Source: Aegilops tauschii subsp. strangulata (Eukaryota; Streptophyta; Magnoliopsida; Poales; Poaceae). Taken from it: a stretch of DNA of 64,000 nt. This document shows, piece after piece, positions 11,008-22,656 of the stretch. The notes under the pieces were generated by a model. The model was not told where the DNA came from and ran no database searches. It worked only from the letters and a program-made list of their open reading frames with translations. The stretch is from the NCBI RefSeq assembly GCF_002575655.3, contig NC_053036.3, positions 649,843,387 to 649,907,386 of the forward strand, given 5' to 3'. The position numbers were made by a program, and so were the translations under genes. Position 1 is the stretch's first letter, and the number at the start of each line of letters is the position of its first letter.

Positions 11008-11811
11008 ATGGCTGGCAGCAGCTGTGAGAATCGAGTGTTCACCAACGTGCCCGAGGGGTTTGTCAAGCTCCTCGTCTCCATCACCAAGCTCGCGATCGGG
11101 CCAGCAGCTCGCCCGGAGTTCACCCTCTATCAGCACAAGCTCAGTGACGACGTGTCTATGCACCAAGCCGTGGTGCAGTTCAGGGGAGGACGATCGGCTG
11201 CTCGCCATTTCCGTTTCACGGGAAGGGCCATGCCTACGGAGAGGCATGCCATGCAGATGGCTGCCCGTGAGGCGATAGCTCGCCTTCGGGACATCCTTCC
11301 TACGATGAAGACTCGTCGCTACCGCTACCTCCCATGCCATGTGCCATACACCAGCCACTATGCGTTCGCCTGCCATCGGGGAGAGCGAGATGAAGCCATC
11401 GAGATGGTTGTGGAGTATCTCAAGGCTCTGGAGGAGTCTTTCGACAACCTCGTAGATGATCTTGTGGCTGCCCGCATGGACTTAGTCCGGGGCGGTCCTG
11501 CCAGCAGGAAGGAGCTTCTCCACACGGCGCCGCCTCTGACACTCGTCTCGTCTTCAGCCTCGTATGCACCGGCCGTTTTGGCCACCGCTCGCCGTCTGCC
11601 TACCACTGAGGAGTTCGACCGAGTCATCGCTCCTACTCCAGTCAGAGCCGCACCGCCTGCCGCACGCGCTCTACCACCAGTCGCCCCCGCACCATCACCG
11701 CAGCGCAGCGTCGCACGCCAGGAGCCAGCTAGAGAGGAGGAGGTTGATTCTCCTGGACCGCTGAGCCTTGCCATCGGCAAAGGGAAGGAGATCTTCACCA
11801 TCTCCGACTGA
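11008..11811 (+). CDS. Extra ORF between PBS and gag of element B (267 aa, dsRBD-like N-terminus)
   Basis: Not a standard gypsy gene. It is open for 267 codons and is matched by an equally intact 268-codon copy in element C, with about ten amino-acid differences by eye and one in-frame 3-bp indel. Residues 12-98 fit a dsRNA-binding-domain layout: helix, strands (EFTLYQHKL, MHQAVVQF, RHFRF), then a final helix with TERHAMQMAAREAIARL, where the spacing of T, A, AA, A and L matches the canonical SKKxAKxxAAxxAL pattern. The usual KKxAK lysines are replaced. Residues 126-160 look coiled-coil and 190-250 are Pro/Ala-rich. It could act early in the life cycle, in RNA binding or silencing interference, but this is inference. 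The start ATG is the first in the leader with a long frame, 167 bp after the LTR. Confidence 0.65.
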   Translation: MAGSSCENRVFTNVPEGFVKLLVSITKLAIGPAARPEFTLYQHKLSDDVSMHQAVVQFRGGRSAARHFRFTGRAMPTERHAMQMAAREAIARLRDILPTMKTRRYRYLPCHVPYTSHYAFACHRGERDEAIEMVVEYLKALEESFDNLVDDLVAARMDLVRGGPASRKELLHTAPPLTLVSSSASYAPAVLATARRLPTTEEFDRVIAPTPVRAAPPAARALPPVAPAPSPQRSVARQEPAREEEVDSPGPLSLAIGKGKEIFTISD

Positions 11812-12136
11812 GAGCACCGAGTAGCCGCGTGTTATGCCTGCTTGTATGATGTGTTGTTTTTATCTGTACGCTAGTCTGTATTGGTGTGTTTGCTGCCTTC
11901 CGGAGTAGTACGCTGGTTTTAATAACATGTCAGGATTGTGTACACACAACCTGAGTGCTGTATCTTGTATTTGCTTTCGCATGTAAGATTTGTGTTAAGC
12001 ACTTCTTCTCCGTGAAAATCATTTGTGTTTCTTTGAAAACCTAGAAGCCTTTTTGATTATTACCTTTGCAAGGGTTTCCTCGTGCTACACAGTTTTTTTC
12101 TCATGGGTTTTGCAAATAATACCCCAGACTGGAAAA
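11812..12136 (+). other. Spacer between extra ORF and gag of element B
   Basis: AT-rich, with TGTTT-type words and no long ORF apart from an in-frame N-terminal extension of gag that opens at 12023. The corresponding region of C (42035-42360) is similar. How gag is translated downstream of another ORF is not evident; no obvious splice pair was established. Confidence 0.4.
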
Positions 12137-13490
12137 ATGTCTCGCCCATGGACTCGCTCCATGCCCAATCAGCCAGAAGAGGTTTACAGGACACAGACCA
12201 GCAACAATTTCACTCCGGGTCAGTCCAGCCAACAAGACAGCGAAGCAGCACTGTCTCAAGTATGCCGTCTCTTCGAGCAAAGCCAGCAACAACACCAAGA
12301 GATGATGAACCATGTCATCAACATGGGAAACCACCGTGAACACTATCAACCACATTCCAAGTTATCCGAGTTGCAGAAGACTCGCCCCTCAACTTTTGCT
12401 CACACCGATAGACCGCTGGAAGCCGATGATTGGCTTCGTGAGATTGAAAGGAAACTGATTATTGCTCAATGCTCAGATCATGAGAAAGTGCTTTATGCAC
12501 CACACTACCTTACTGGAGCAGCCGCAGCATGGTGGGAGAACTTCCTACACATGCATCCCAGGGAACACAACGTCACCTGGGAAGAATTCAAGGAAGGTTT
12601 CCGTGGGGCACACATCCCCAGGAGCATCCTAAAGATCAAGAAGAGAGAGTTTGATGACCTGAAGCAAAGAGGCATGTCAGTGACAGAGTACAATGGTCAG
12701 TTCACCCAGCTGTCTCGTTATACCTACGACGAGCACATGACAGAAAACAAGAAGATGGAAAAATTCCTGGACGGCCTGGCACCAGCGCTAAGATGCCAGC
12801 TGATTGTACACACCTTTCCGGATTTTAAGACGCTGGTGGACAAGGCCATCACCCTGGAGAATGAGCGCCGTAGTCTGGAAGATATCCGCAAGTGGAAGAG
12901 GGACAAGACGACTCTTGCCCGCAGCAACCGAGGCAAGGCTGAGGTCCCAAGGACAGACACAAGGAGATCCACGACTACTGAGCCAAGACCCGTCGGACAG
13001 TTTCATGCCAGGGACAAAGAGTTCACATACCGCCCAGGGGTCACCTGCTATGCTTGTGGTCAGCAAGGGCATTATGCTAAACAGTGCCCGAAGCCAAGAG
13101 ACTCGGCACCCAAGCCGAACAATGGTGGAAACAATCCCGCCCCCAAGCGCAACAACTTCAATCCCAACAACAACCACAGGAAGGGTCACCTGAACCATGT
13201 GACCAGGGAAGGAGCGCAGAATGCCCCAGACATCGTGCTCGGTACGTTCCCTGTCAACACAGTACCTGCCACGGTTTTGTTTGATTCTGGAGCTTCCCAT
13301 TCGTTCGTTTCGAAGAGTTTTGTTTCGCAACACGGTTTTCCGATACTCCCCTTGGAAAAGTCTATGATCATCAAGTCCCCGGGAAATAAGCAAATTGCTC
13401 AGGGTTACTGCCAAGGAGTGGTCATTGAGTTCGAAGGACTACCATTCCAAGCGAATCTCATCGTGTTGGAAAGTAAAGGACTGGATGTCA
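12137..13490 (+). pseudogene. gag: gag-protease of element B
   Basis: The start ATG in context AAAAATGTCTCG opens a gag with the retrotransposon gag core (near residues 85-190, including LTGAAAAWWENF and EEFKEGFRGAHIP), a basic region, and one CCHC zinc knuckle ([14 protein letters not shown] near 13048-13090) for RNA packaging. It is followed by a retropepsin-like aspartic protease with [12 protein letters not shown] near 13275. No stop lies in the frame until a net two-base deletion near 13490 ('gtcatttggaatgg' versus 'gtcattttagggatgg' in C) shifts it; the frame then ends uselessly at 13681. It encodes the capsid-like particle protein and maturation protease. Confidence 0.9.
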
Positions 13491-16400
13491 TTTGGAATGG
13501 ACTGGTTAACCACCAACAAAGGATTCATCGACTATTTCAATCAGACAATGATTCTCACTCACCATCACGGCAAGACTATAAGAGTTTCCTCTCAAGAAAG
13601 GCCACGATCACAGAAACCAAAACTGAACAAGATGGACATCGTAGAATTAAGAAAAGTGCCAGTGGTATGCGAGTTCCCTGATGTGTTCCCGGAAGAACTA
13701 CCAGGTATGCCACCAGACCGAGAGATCGAATTCAGCATTGAATTAGCACCTAGCACCGCTCCCATTTATAAGAAGCCGTATAGAATGGCACCCTCAGAAT
13801 TGGTGGAGTTGAAGAAGCAGATAAAGGAATTACTGGACAAGGGGTTTGTACGAGCCAGCTCCTCACCATGGGGTTCGCCCGTATTGTTCGCCAAGAAGAA
13901 GGATGGGACACTGAGACTATGCATAGACTATCGAGCCCTCAATATGGTCACCATCAAAAACAAATACCCGATGCCACGGATAAATGATTTGTTTGACCAG
14001 CTCGCACAAGCTAAAGTGTTTTCAAAGATTGATTTGAGATCAGGATACCATCAACTGAAGGTACGAACAGAGGATATCCCCAAGACAACATTCACTTCCA
14101 GATATGGGTTATATGAGTTCACAGTGATGCCTTTTGGTCTAACAAACGCCCCCGCATACTTCGTCCACCTCATGAACAAAGTGTTCATGAAATTCATGGA
14201 CAAATTTGTGGTGGTATTCATTGACGATATTCTGGTTTACTCAAGGACACCCGAAGAGCATGCTGAGCACCTCAGAATTGTTTTGGGAGAATTGAGGAAG
14301 CATCAGTTGTACGCCAAGTTTAGCAAATGCGAATTTTGGCTAAGACAAGTTGGTTTCTTAGGCCATATACTGAACCAAGAAGGCGTAGCCGTAGACCCAG
14401 AAAAGGTCAAGGCCATACTGGACTGGAAACCGCCCGCCAACGTCACAGATGTGCGGAGTTTCCTAGGAATGGCCGGATATTACAGGAGGTTTATTGAAGG
14501 ATTCTCCACTGTGGCAAAACCTATAACACAGTTACTCAAGAAGGACAAGAAATTTGTATGGACAGAAGCATGCGAGCAGAGCTTCCAAGAACTCAAGAAA
14601 AAGCTGACAACCGCACCAGTCTTAACTGTGCCAGACATACACAAGAGTTTTGAAGTATATTGTGACGCATCCCGAAAAGGTCTCGGATGTGTACTAATGC
14701 AAGACGGCAAAGTTGTCGCATATGCCTCCAGGCAACTGCGAAAACATGAGGAATATTACCCAACACATGACTTGGAACTAGCAGCAGTCATACATGCACT
14801 CAAGGAGTGGAGGCACTTTCTGTTGGGAAATCGTTGTGAAATATATACGGACCATAAGAGCCTCAAATATATCTTCACACAGCCAGAGCTGAATTTACGC
14901 CAACGACGCTGGTTGGAACTGGTCAAAGACTATGACGTCGGCATCCACTACCACCCAGGAAAAGCAAATGTAGTGGCCGATGCCCTTAGTCGAAACCCCA
15001 GCCCGGACAGTGACGGTCAGCAAAACTTGAGGCCTGAGTTTCAGCAAGAGTTCACTCGGCTCAACATGATGTTAGTCTCTGAGGGCACCGTATCAAACCT
15101 GGAGATACAACCCACCTTGATAGAACGAATTAAGAAGGCTCAACAGGGACATCCCAGCATCGAAGGCATAAAGAAGAAAATGAACCATAGTAAGACTTCA
15201 GAATTCGTCACGGACAGTGAAGGAACATTATGGTACCGGGACAGACTTTGCGTACCTAACATTGAGGAACTCAAGCAACAGATCTTGACGGAGAGCCACT
15301 CCGCTCCATACTCGATACATCCTGGAGGAACCAAAATGTACAAGGACATTCAGGAAAGATTTTGGTGGCACGGTATGAAAAGAGATATAGCCACATTTAT
15401 TGCTTGTTGTGATTCATGTCAGCGTATCAAAGCCGAGCATCAAAAGCCAGCAGGGCTACTCCAGCCTAACAGAATACCGGAGTGGAAATGGGATGAAATC
15501 GGAATGGACTTCATTGTCGGATTACCCCGATCACAGCATGGAAATGACGCCATCGGGATTATCACAGACCGACTAACCAAGTTTGCTCACGTCATTCCCG
15601 TGAAGACTACCTACTCCACACAAAGACTGGCAAAACTCTATCTCTCCCGTATAGTTTTCTTGCACGGAGTCCCAAAGACTATAATATCAGACCGAGGCAC
15701 CCAATTCGTCTCTAAATTTTGGGATCACCTACAACAAGCTCTGGGCACGCAACTAACTTTCAGTACAGCATACCACCCTCAGACAGATGGACAAACAGAA
15801 TGTGTAAACCAAATCCTAGACGATATGCTAAGAGCCTGTGTGCTCACCTATGGATCCAGTTGGGAAGAGAGTTTGCCGTATGCCGAATTTGCGTACAACG
15901 ACAGTTACCAAGCCAGCTTGCAAATTGCACCCTTTGAAGCATTGTACGGACGGAGGTGTCGTACCCCATTGAATTGGTCAGAAACAGGTGACAGCCGTAT
16001 CTTCGGCCCAGATATGCTTAAGGAGGCCGAGGAAAAAGTTAAACAAATCAGGGACAGACTCAAGACAGCACAGAGCCGGCAAAAGAGCTACTATGATCAG
16101 AAGCATCGTGAGGTCAGCTTTGAACCTGGTGATTCCGTATACCTCCGAGTATCTCCTATGAGGGGTCTGCAACGGTTCAAAATAAAGGGGAAACTAACCC
16201 CAAGGTTTATTGGACCATTTTGTGTAAAGGCACGAAGAGGCACGGTAGCCTACCAACTAGACCTCCCCAAGGAGCTGTCAGACGTCCATGACGTATTCCA
16301 CGTCTCGCAGTTGAGGAAATGTGTGAGTAACCCGGAGAAACATGTACCTCATGAGGACATTGATATGCAACCAGATCTCACCTACAGAGAAAGGCCAGTA

Positions 16401-16577
16401 AAGATTTTAGAAGAGTCTGAACGGAGGACCCGTCAGAAAACGACAAGATTTTTCAGGGTTCAGTGGAGCAACCACACTGAGGATGAAGCCACATGGGAAA
16501 GGGAAGATTTCCTTCGAGCAGAGTATCCATATCTATTTGAGGATCAGCAGAAATCTCGAGGACGAGATTTTTCCTAA
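13491..16577 (+). pseudogene. pol: pol of element B: RT, RNase H, integrase, chromodomain-like tail
   Basis: Open to the stop at 16577 but cut off from gag by the frameshift near 13490. Domains in order: reverse transcriptase with FIDDILVY near 14218; gypsy RNase H with catalytic residues in [19 protein letters not shown] and VADALSR; integrase with an HHCC zinc region ([11 protein letters not shown] near 15400) and a DDE core (GMDFIVGL near 15505, ISDRGTQF near 15690, QTECVNQ near 15795, where the common Arg after Glu is Cys); then a C-terminal segment with [16 protein letters not shown] that looks like a chromodomain. Chromodomains guide integration to heterochromatin in this clade. All catalytic acids I can identify are present, so the frameshift is the main defect. 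Confidence 0.92.
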
Positions 16578-16589
16578 GGGGGTAGGTGT
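16576..16589 (+). other. Polypurine tract of element B
   Basis: AAGGGGGTAGGTGT immediately precedes the 3' LTR and overlaps the last base pair of the pol stop codon region. This is the expected primer for plus-strand DNA synthesis. The same tract occurs in C before 46810. Confidence 0.75.
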
Positions 16590-19500
16590 TGTGACACCCA
16601 AGTTTTTATTGGATTTTTCAAAAGGTTTTATTTGACTTGAGGGGAGTGATTTAAAAAAAAATTCAAGAGAACTCTCACTCCTAAACATTTTTTTCTTTAT
16701 GGCAAAATTTTTATTTGGATTCACCCAAGATCTGCCTTTGACCTTGGAGGTTCTTGCTTTTCTTTTGGACTCAAGACAAAATGGTTTTCATTTGGGAAAA
16801 ATAACTTTTGTAAATCTTTTTGAAATTTGCCCTATGGCTTTTGGAAAGTACTTTGCCACTTTCAACTATTCTTTCTTGCCATGGCCCTAGTGGAAATGAT
16901 CTCTCCTAACCCTTCCCTCACCTTTGGATCATGATTTGCATCAAATCCAGCAAGTTGAACCTTCCCATGTGATCATTTTCATTCAAATTCTATTCAAACA
17001 AATTTCTGTCTTCTCTTATAGCACTTGGAGATTTACAAAGGAACTCCTCTTTCTGTTTTGATTTTTGGCCCCAAACTTCTTTCCCCTCCTAGTCCTTCGA
17101 ACCCTCAACCTGGAACCATGAGGATCCACTGGTCTCCAGTTCAAAATTTTCAAACTACATCTGCTGCAAGTTTGGACCAGATTTGCCAAATTTGGTGAAA
17201 TTCATTCAAAACTTTCTCCAAAAATTCCAAGTAAATTCATGCAGCCCCTGGGTGCTTTGAGTGATCATCTCACCAAGTTACAGCTCCAGAAAAATTTATC
17301 TCTTTACCAAAACCTACTGTCGAACACCTGCAATGCTTGGTCACTGTCAAAGTTCAGTTAACTTCAGAGTTCAGTCAGTGCTCACTGTCGTTTTCTTCAG
17401 AGACGGGCGTCGATCTCGCCAGTACCCTCGCGTCGCCTTGCTCCTCGTCCTCGCCCTCTCGTTCCTGCACCGCACGAGTGCCTGGCATCTTGCGGGCGTC
17501 GGCGACGAGCAGCAGAAGGTGCGCCGCCCCGTGACCGACGCCGGCGGCGGCTTTGCGGACGCCAGCGGGAGACACGGCGCCGCCGACTCCACCCAGCGCC
17601 GCCCAAACCACCGGAGCCCGCCGCGTGGCCGTCCACTCCCCCGAATGCGCTGCCGCTCTCATCGTGAACACCAGGGCGCGGAGCGCGCTCTCTGCCGCCG
17701 TTGAGCCCGTGCGGTCACCTCACCGTGGGCAGACGCCATTACGCCAAGACCAGCCCCGTTCAGCTGCAAATCGAGTCCAGTAACATCCACTGATGCTGCT
17801 CGACCGCTCAAACCCCCTACCAACCCACTGCTCCGCCGTAATCACTCGCCGGAGATTCTCCGTTCACGGCCACCCCGTCGAGCTGCCTATAAATAGGGGC
17901 CCCGAGCTTCAACTCAAGCACCCACCAGCCCTACACTTCCCCTAGAGCACGCCCAGCCACTTGAAGAGCCGCGAGGGGGTCTCCTTCCTCGACTCCTGCC
18001 GCCGCGATCTGCCACGGGATCCAGCCCGATTCGCCCCCGTGTTTTCTCCGCAGCCCCCATTCTCTTGCCAGTAGCTTCTCCTTGCATCACCTGTGCTGAC
18101 CTGCGCCTCAATTCGTGCTTTGCAGCCCTCCACCGGAGTTCCCCAACCTCACCCGAACCGCCGTCCGCCGGAGATAGTGCCGCCGTCGACGTGGTGCTCC
18201 CCGTTGGACGAGTCCACCACCCACCGACGCGGAAGAAGAAACTGAAGCTCTTGGTACCCTCTGTTTCTCCTAACTCGCCGTGGTTCGACGCCGGCGTCCA
18301 CCGCCGTCTTCGGGCGCCGGCGAGCTTTCAAACCTGACATGCGGGCCCCGCGTGTCAGCCTCTGTTTTATTTCCCCGAAACGTTTTCTGTTGGCGCCTTC
18401 GGGAAAAATACGTCTTCTCTCTTGCGCTTGCGCATTTCCAAACGAACCGTTTTCTGTTTTCCCAGTTAGAACCCTGGAACTTTTCTGTTTCATTACAGAT
18501 AAGTCCCTGGACAGAAACCTTTATAACTTTTTAATGAAAAGGTATTTTTGAGTGATTCTTTTTCTGTCAATCTTCAAATTTTGTCTAGTTTGTTATGGGA
18601 TTTATTTGAAAAATATTTGGCAAAGTTTCTGTGCATGTGTTGGTTTTCACGTTAGTGCCCCGTTTCGTGATTGCCGTAGGTTCCGGGAGAGGGGACGGAG
18701 CCGCGAACTTCGCCGAGCTAGACTCCGACTTCTCCGAACCAGGCAAGCATGTTTGAACATTTGATATGGCAGATGTTTTGCATGTTCATGTGAAAGTTTG
18801 TGCGTGGCATGTGAGTGTCGATAAGTACCTCGTTGCTTGTAAAGCAACGACCCGGTTGGTCGGAAGTTGCGATGACCTCTGATGGGAGGTGGCCTAATCA
18901 TGTAGTGACATGAAGGGCAGCAAGGTGGTACTGTTGTAGCATGCCAGCCTTGCGTCATCCGACTTTCTTCGACGTTAACGTGGTTGGAGCCACGTTATCG
19001 ATCCTTTCCCGCATGTTCCAAAGTTGCGATGACCTCTGATGAGAGGTGGCCTAATCATGTGGTGACATGAAGGGCAGCAAGGTGGTACTGTTGTAGCATG
19101 CCAGCCTTGTGTCATCCGACTTTATCGACGTTAACAGGGTTGGAGTCGTGTTATCGTCCCTTCCCCTTTCCGTGCTACCACATGTCTCATTGCCAGGGAT
19201 GCGGTTTAGTAAGTTGGTAGCCTCTTTCCGTGTACGCACCAAACAGAGAGGCCGGGATGATGGTACCTTGGCCCAGGATTAAAGCCAGTCATTCGGTCAG
19301 GGGGCATGGGTGTTTCCGGTTGGGACCGAGAGGGGGGGCACCCCCTTATAGCGCGCGTATAGAAATTTGATCCCATGCTACGCGAGGTTGTAGCCTCCCC
19401 GACTCAGGGTTTTTCCTGAATGTTGCCGAGGGTGATCCCTGGCTTCGGATGGTTAAATTGGGTGTGTACTGGTTAGACGTGTTCCTTCCAGAACACCGTA

Positions 19501-21028
19501 GACGGAACTAGTCCCCGTGACTACTGAAATCCGTTGGCTGTGGTTAAGTACAAACTCTGCAGAGTCAATTCCTTCCAAATCATCGTATCCATGATCAGTA
19601 ATGTAGACTTTACATCCAAATCTATCCGTGTGAAAATCTTGCCCCCGGTGAACAAGCTCAAGCGGTAAAATCTCAGATTTATTGTTATTCCAGTTGATGG
19701 ACTAACTTTATTTTGTGTCTCATGCTTGTGATAATTTATGTCTCCGAGCTATTGAATTAATGAGTTGTGATATAAGCCCTTTATGTGACGTCGCGCGGAC
19801 GTCCGACTGTGGCATGTACTCGTTTCTCACTTTCGATAAAAGCCCTTTATGTGACGTCGCGCGGACGTCCGACTGTGGCATGTACTCGTTTCTCACTTTC
19901 GATAAAAGCCCTTTATGTGATGTCGCTCAGACGTCCGACTGCGGCATGCACTGTCTTTACTTTCTGTTATAAGCCCTTTATGTGATGTCGCTCAGACGTC
20001 CGACTGCGGCATGCACTGTCTTTACTTTCTGTTATAAGCCCTTTATGTGATGTCGCTCAGACGTCCGACTGCGGCATGCATTGTCTTTACTTTCTGTTAT
20101 AAGCCCTTTATGTGGTGTCGCCCCGACGCCCGACTGTGGCATTATTATTCCGCATTTTCCTCTCGAGGAGTCTTTCAGACACTCGTTTGGCACCTGCATT
20201 ATTATTCCGCATTTTCCTCTCGAGGAGTCTTTCAGACACTCGTTTGGCACCTGCATTATTATTCCGCATTTTCCTCTCGAGGAGTCTTTCAGACACTCGT
20301 TTGGCACCTGCATTATTATTCCGCATTTTCCTCTCGAGGAGTCTTTCAGACACTCGTTTGGCACCTGTATTATTATTCCGCATTTTCCTCTCGAGGAGTC
20401 TTTCAGACACTCGTTTGGCACCAGTATTACTATTCTGCAGTTTCCGCTCGAGGCGTCATTCAGACCCTCGCTTGGCACCCAGTATTTATTATCTCTGTGT
20501 CTGATCGCACTGGTTAACTTATTCATGTGCTTCATGTTTGCATTTGTTATACCTTATGTCCGAACTGTCTTGCGAGTACTTTCATAGTACTCACCTGGCT
20601 TGTTGATTTGGCCAGATGTTGACGAAGGCGATCTCTTGGATGAAGAGTTTGATAGCGCGTCCGCCAGATATTGGTCACTTATGTTGTTTACGCTTCCGCC
20701 ACCCGCAATAAGTCTTCTCGAGCCTCACTCTGACGCTCGAAGAGCTGTAGTCTTCTGGAGTCAAATCACTCACCCCGCGGTGATATCTCCACCATCGTTA
20801 TTATCGTGAGTTAGTAGTTTGCCACCCCATCCGCCGTATTGTTTTATCGGCGTGCATGTAATAAATTGTTGGGCAGTCTCTGCTCAACTTTGTATTATAT
20901 TTAGTACTCCTGGTATTTTTCTTCTGTGACCAATGTATTGTCTATCAGTGAGAAGGAATTCTTCCTCGCTGGTCCGTAACAGGGATTGGTTTCTCAATAA
21001 TTATTTTATTGAAAAACCGGTCGTGACA
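16590..21028 (+). repeat. 3' LTR of element B (4439 bp)
   Basis: TGTGACACCC...CGTGACA. It keeps the U3 piece (17388-17678) that the 5' LTR has lost. It carries a TATA box at 17888-17895, six 65-bp units from about 19772 and six 57-bp units from about 20140. It lacks roughly 35 bp near 20663 ('gcgtccgccagatattgg' against the longer form in other copies). Point differences from the 5' LTR run at about one percent in the first 780 bp, by eye. Confidence 0.93.
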
Positions 21029-21568
21029 GTAGCCCTATCCAACGAGGTGCCGACTCATCTGGCAGAAGTTCTTCGCCGGCTTGCCGTTCTTCCCCAACGT
21101 GTCCAAGAGCTGCGGCGGGCTTCTGCAAGAGCCAGAGCTATCGCCGCGCTGAGCCGGGCCAAGGCGTTCCTTCCCGAGTTAGACCCGGCGGACATTGCCC
21201 TCGGCTATCCCAGTTTGAAGGAAGACGGCACACCCGTCGACCAAAGGGACTTTGCAGCCTGTGTGAAGATCGTCCGCCCGGTGGCCACCCTCATCGGAAA
21301 CGACACAGATCTAACCAAGTACCAGCCGGGTTACAATGCAGAAAATCAGAGGATCCCCACTCCATGTTACGAAGCCATCAACTTAATCCCGCCGACTCGT
21401 AAGCACACATTTTCCCCAGAAGTTGACCCGGCCGGGTTAATTGACGAGGAAGCTCAATTTGAAGCTCTGAGCGGCATTGACTGGAAGTCGTCAACTTTCC
21501 AGGTCTTGGGAACAGCCAGAGGAGAGGGGAGGGATGAGCCGGAGACTTCAACCCAGCAAGCGTCGTAA
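21029..21568 (+). pseudogene. aORF of element A, 3' part (end of exon 8)
   Basis: The sequence after the second TSD copy continues the exon interrupted at 6722: joining 6722 to 21034 gives VVVALSNE across the junction without frame change, and the frame runs to a stop at 21568. This part is Leu/Ala/Arg-rich with helical stretches (LAEVLRRLAVLPQRVQELRR near 21056) and ends in an acidic tail. Followed on its own it would appear as an isolated 211-codon ORF starting in the LTR at 20933; that upstream LTR-encoded portion is not part of the gene. Confidence 0.85.
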
Positions 21569-22656
21569 CTTTGTAGACGGTTTATGTGAAACAATGCTTC
21601 ATCCTTTTGGACTCAATGAGTCTTGTAATAGAATAGGATCAACACTTTAACTGTGCCGTGCCATCGTGCACGTGTTGAATGCCGAATTCATATGAAGGTT
21701 GCTTCCTTATATGTCTCCGGCTTATAGTTGATCAGTCATGTTCCTTAAGCTGAAATAGTTGTCTTTGACTATCCTGCATAGAAAGACAAATCACAAGTCT
21801 CTAGGCGGCGTACCGCACTGAGAATCGTAGTTTTAGACGTATAACCCGGAAGATGAATCAAAAAAGACTGGTCCTCAATTATGTCTTTGACATACCCGTA
21901 ATAACACACTTACCAGCCTGCAAGCACACTGCCGGTTTATATAACCCGGGTAATAAGGTTGATACCTCAACTCCGGTTTACCAGTCTTAAGAGCGCCGAT
22001 TGTATTCAACGAGTACTGTAGATCAAAGTTTAAGCCGTCAAGCCGAGACCCGCCGTACATACTTGAAATAGTCAGAAGAACTTGCTATAAATCAGAAAAA
22101 CTTAGAGGCTTCCGGTTCGAATACGACCAGAGACCCGTCCCAAAGAGGTTATGCTAAGATTCGAATACGATCATATAGCCCCCAGTGGGTGTGGCGATGC
22201 CAATCAAGAGGGTACCGACAGCTATGTCCTCTTCGGTTCGAATACGACCCATGTTTGAACAGGAAGCCCCCAAATGACTTTAAGAATTGTTTAACGATGC
22301 TGATTCGAATACGATCCACGTTGGTTCCCAAAGGGGTTAAACTATGATTCAAATATGATCAAAGAAAACTCCCCAATGAGCTCGGCACTTTGCCAATTAA
22401 ATGGGTATCGACAGCTATGTTCTCTTTGGTTCGAATACGACCCATGTTTGAACAGAAGCCCCCAAATGACCTTATTGTGTATGGCTAGATTCGAATACGA
22501 TCATAAGCCGGATCCTCCTTCAAGTTATCACATGATCTTGTAATGAAAACAACACATTCATCTTTGGAGGAGAAAAAAGGACAGAGGTCCTGCTTTATTG
22601 CTTATCATAATATATACATGGCTTAGAGAAATATGTACATTATGAGAGCCGGTGGC
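21569..22656. other. Convergent spacer between aORF and pol of element A, with a repeated TTCGAATACGA motif
   Basis: No gene. The first 100 bp look like the aORF 3' UTR (TCTTGTAATAGAATAGG near 21622). Between about 22110 and 22500 a motif (A/G)(G/A)TTCGAATACGA(C/T)C recurs at about 22111, 22157, 22234, 22301, 22428 and 22488, plus a decayed copy at 22345, always in the same orientation and mixed with 'gcccccaaatgac' words. pol converges from the right and ends at 22657. Confidence 0.6.

Larger units (their letters stand above)
6723..21028 (+). mobile_element. Element B: Tekay/Del-like chromovirus with ~4.1-4.4 kb LTRs
   Basis: Complete element: 5' LTR 6723-10841, initiator-Met-type PBS at 10846, an extra ORF (11008-11811), gag-protease from 12137, pol to 16577 with a C-terminal chromodomain-like segment, polypurine tract, 3' LTR 16590-21028, and a perfect 5-bp TSD. 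The lineage is inferred from pol architecture (gypsy RNase H, integrase, chromo-like tail) and very long LTRs. The LTRs differ in length through a 291-bp deletion in the 5' copy, a deletion of roughly 35 bp in the 3' copy near 20663, and one extra 65-bp repeat unit in the 3' copy. One -2 frameshift near 13490 separates gag-PR from pol; otherwise the coding region is open. Confidence 0.93.

Noticed and set aside
17371..17704. ORFs of 65-147 codons in the U3 block missing from B's 5' LTR
   Set aside because: Open on both strands because of GC richness; no domain or conserved start, and frames differ in C.
20933..21568. 211-codon ORF starting in the LTR as an independent gene
   Set aside because: Only the part after 21033 is real; it is the end of the split aORF, and the beginning is read-through of the LTR end.
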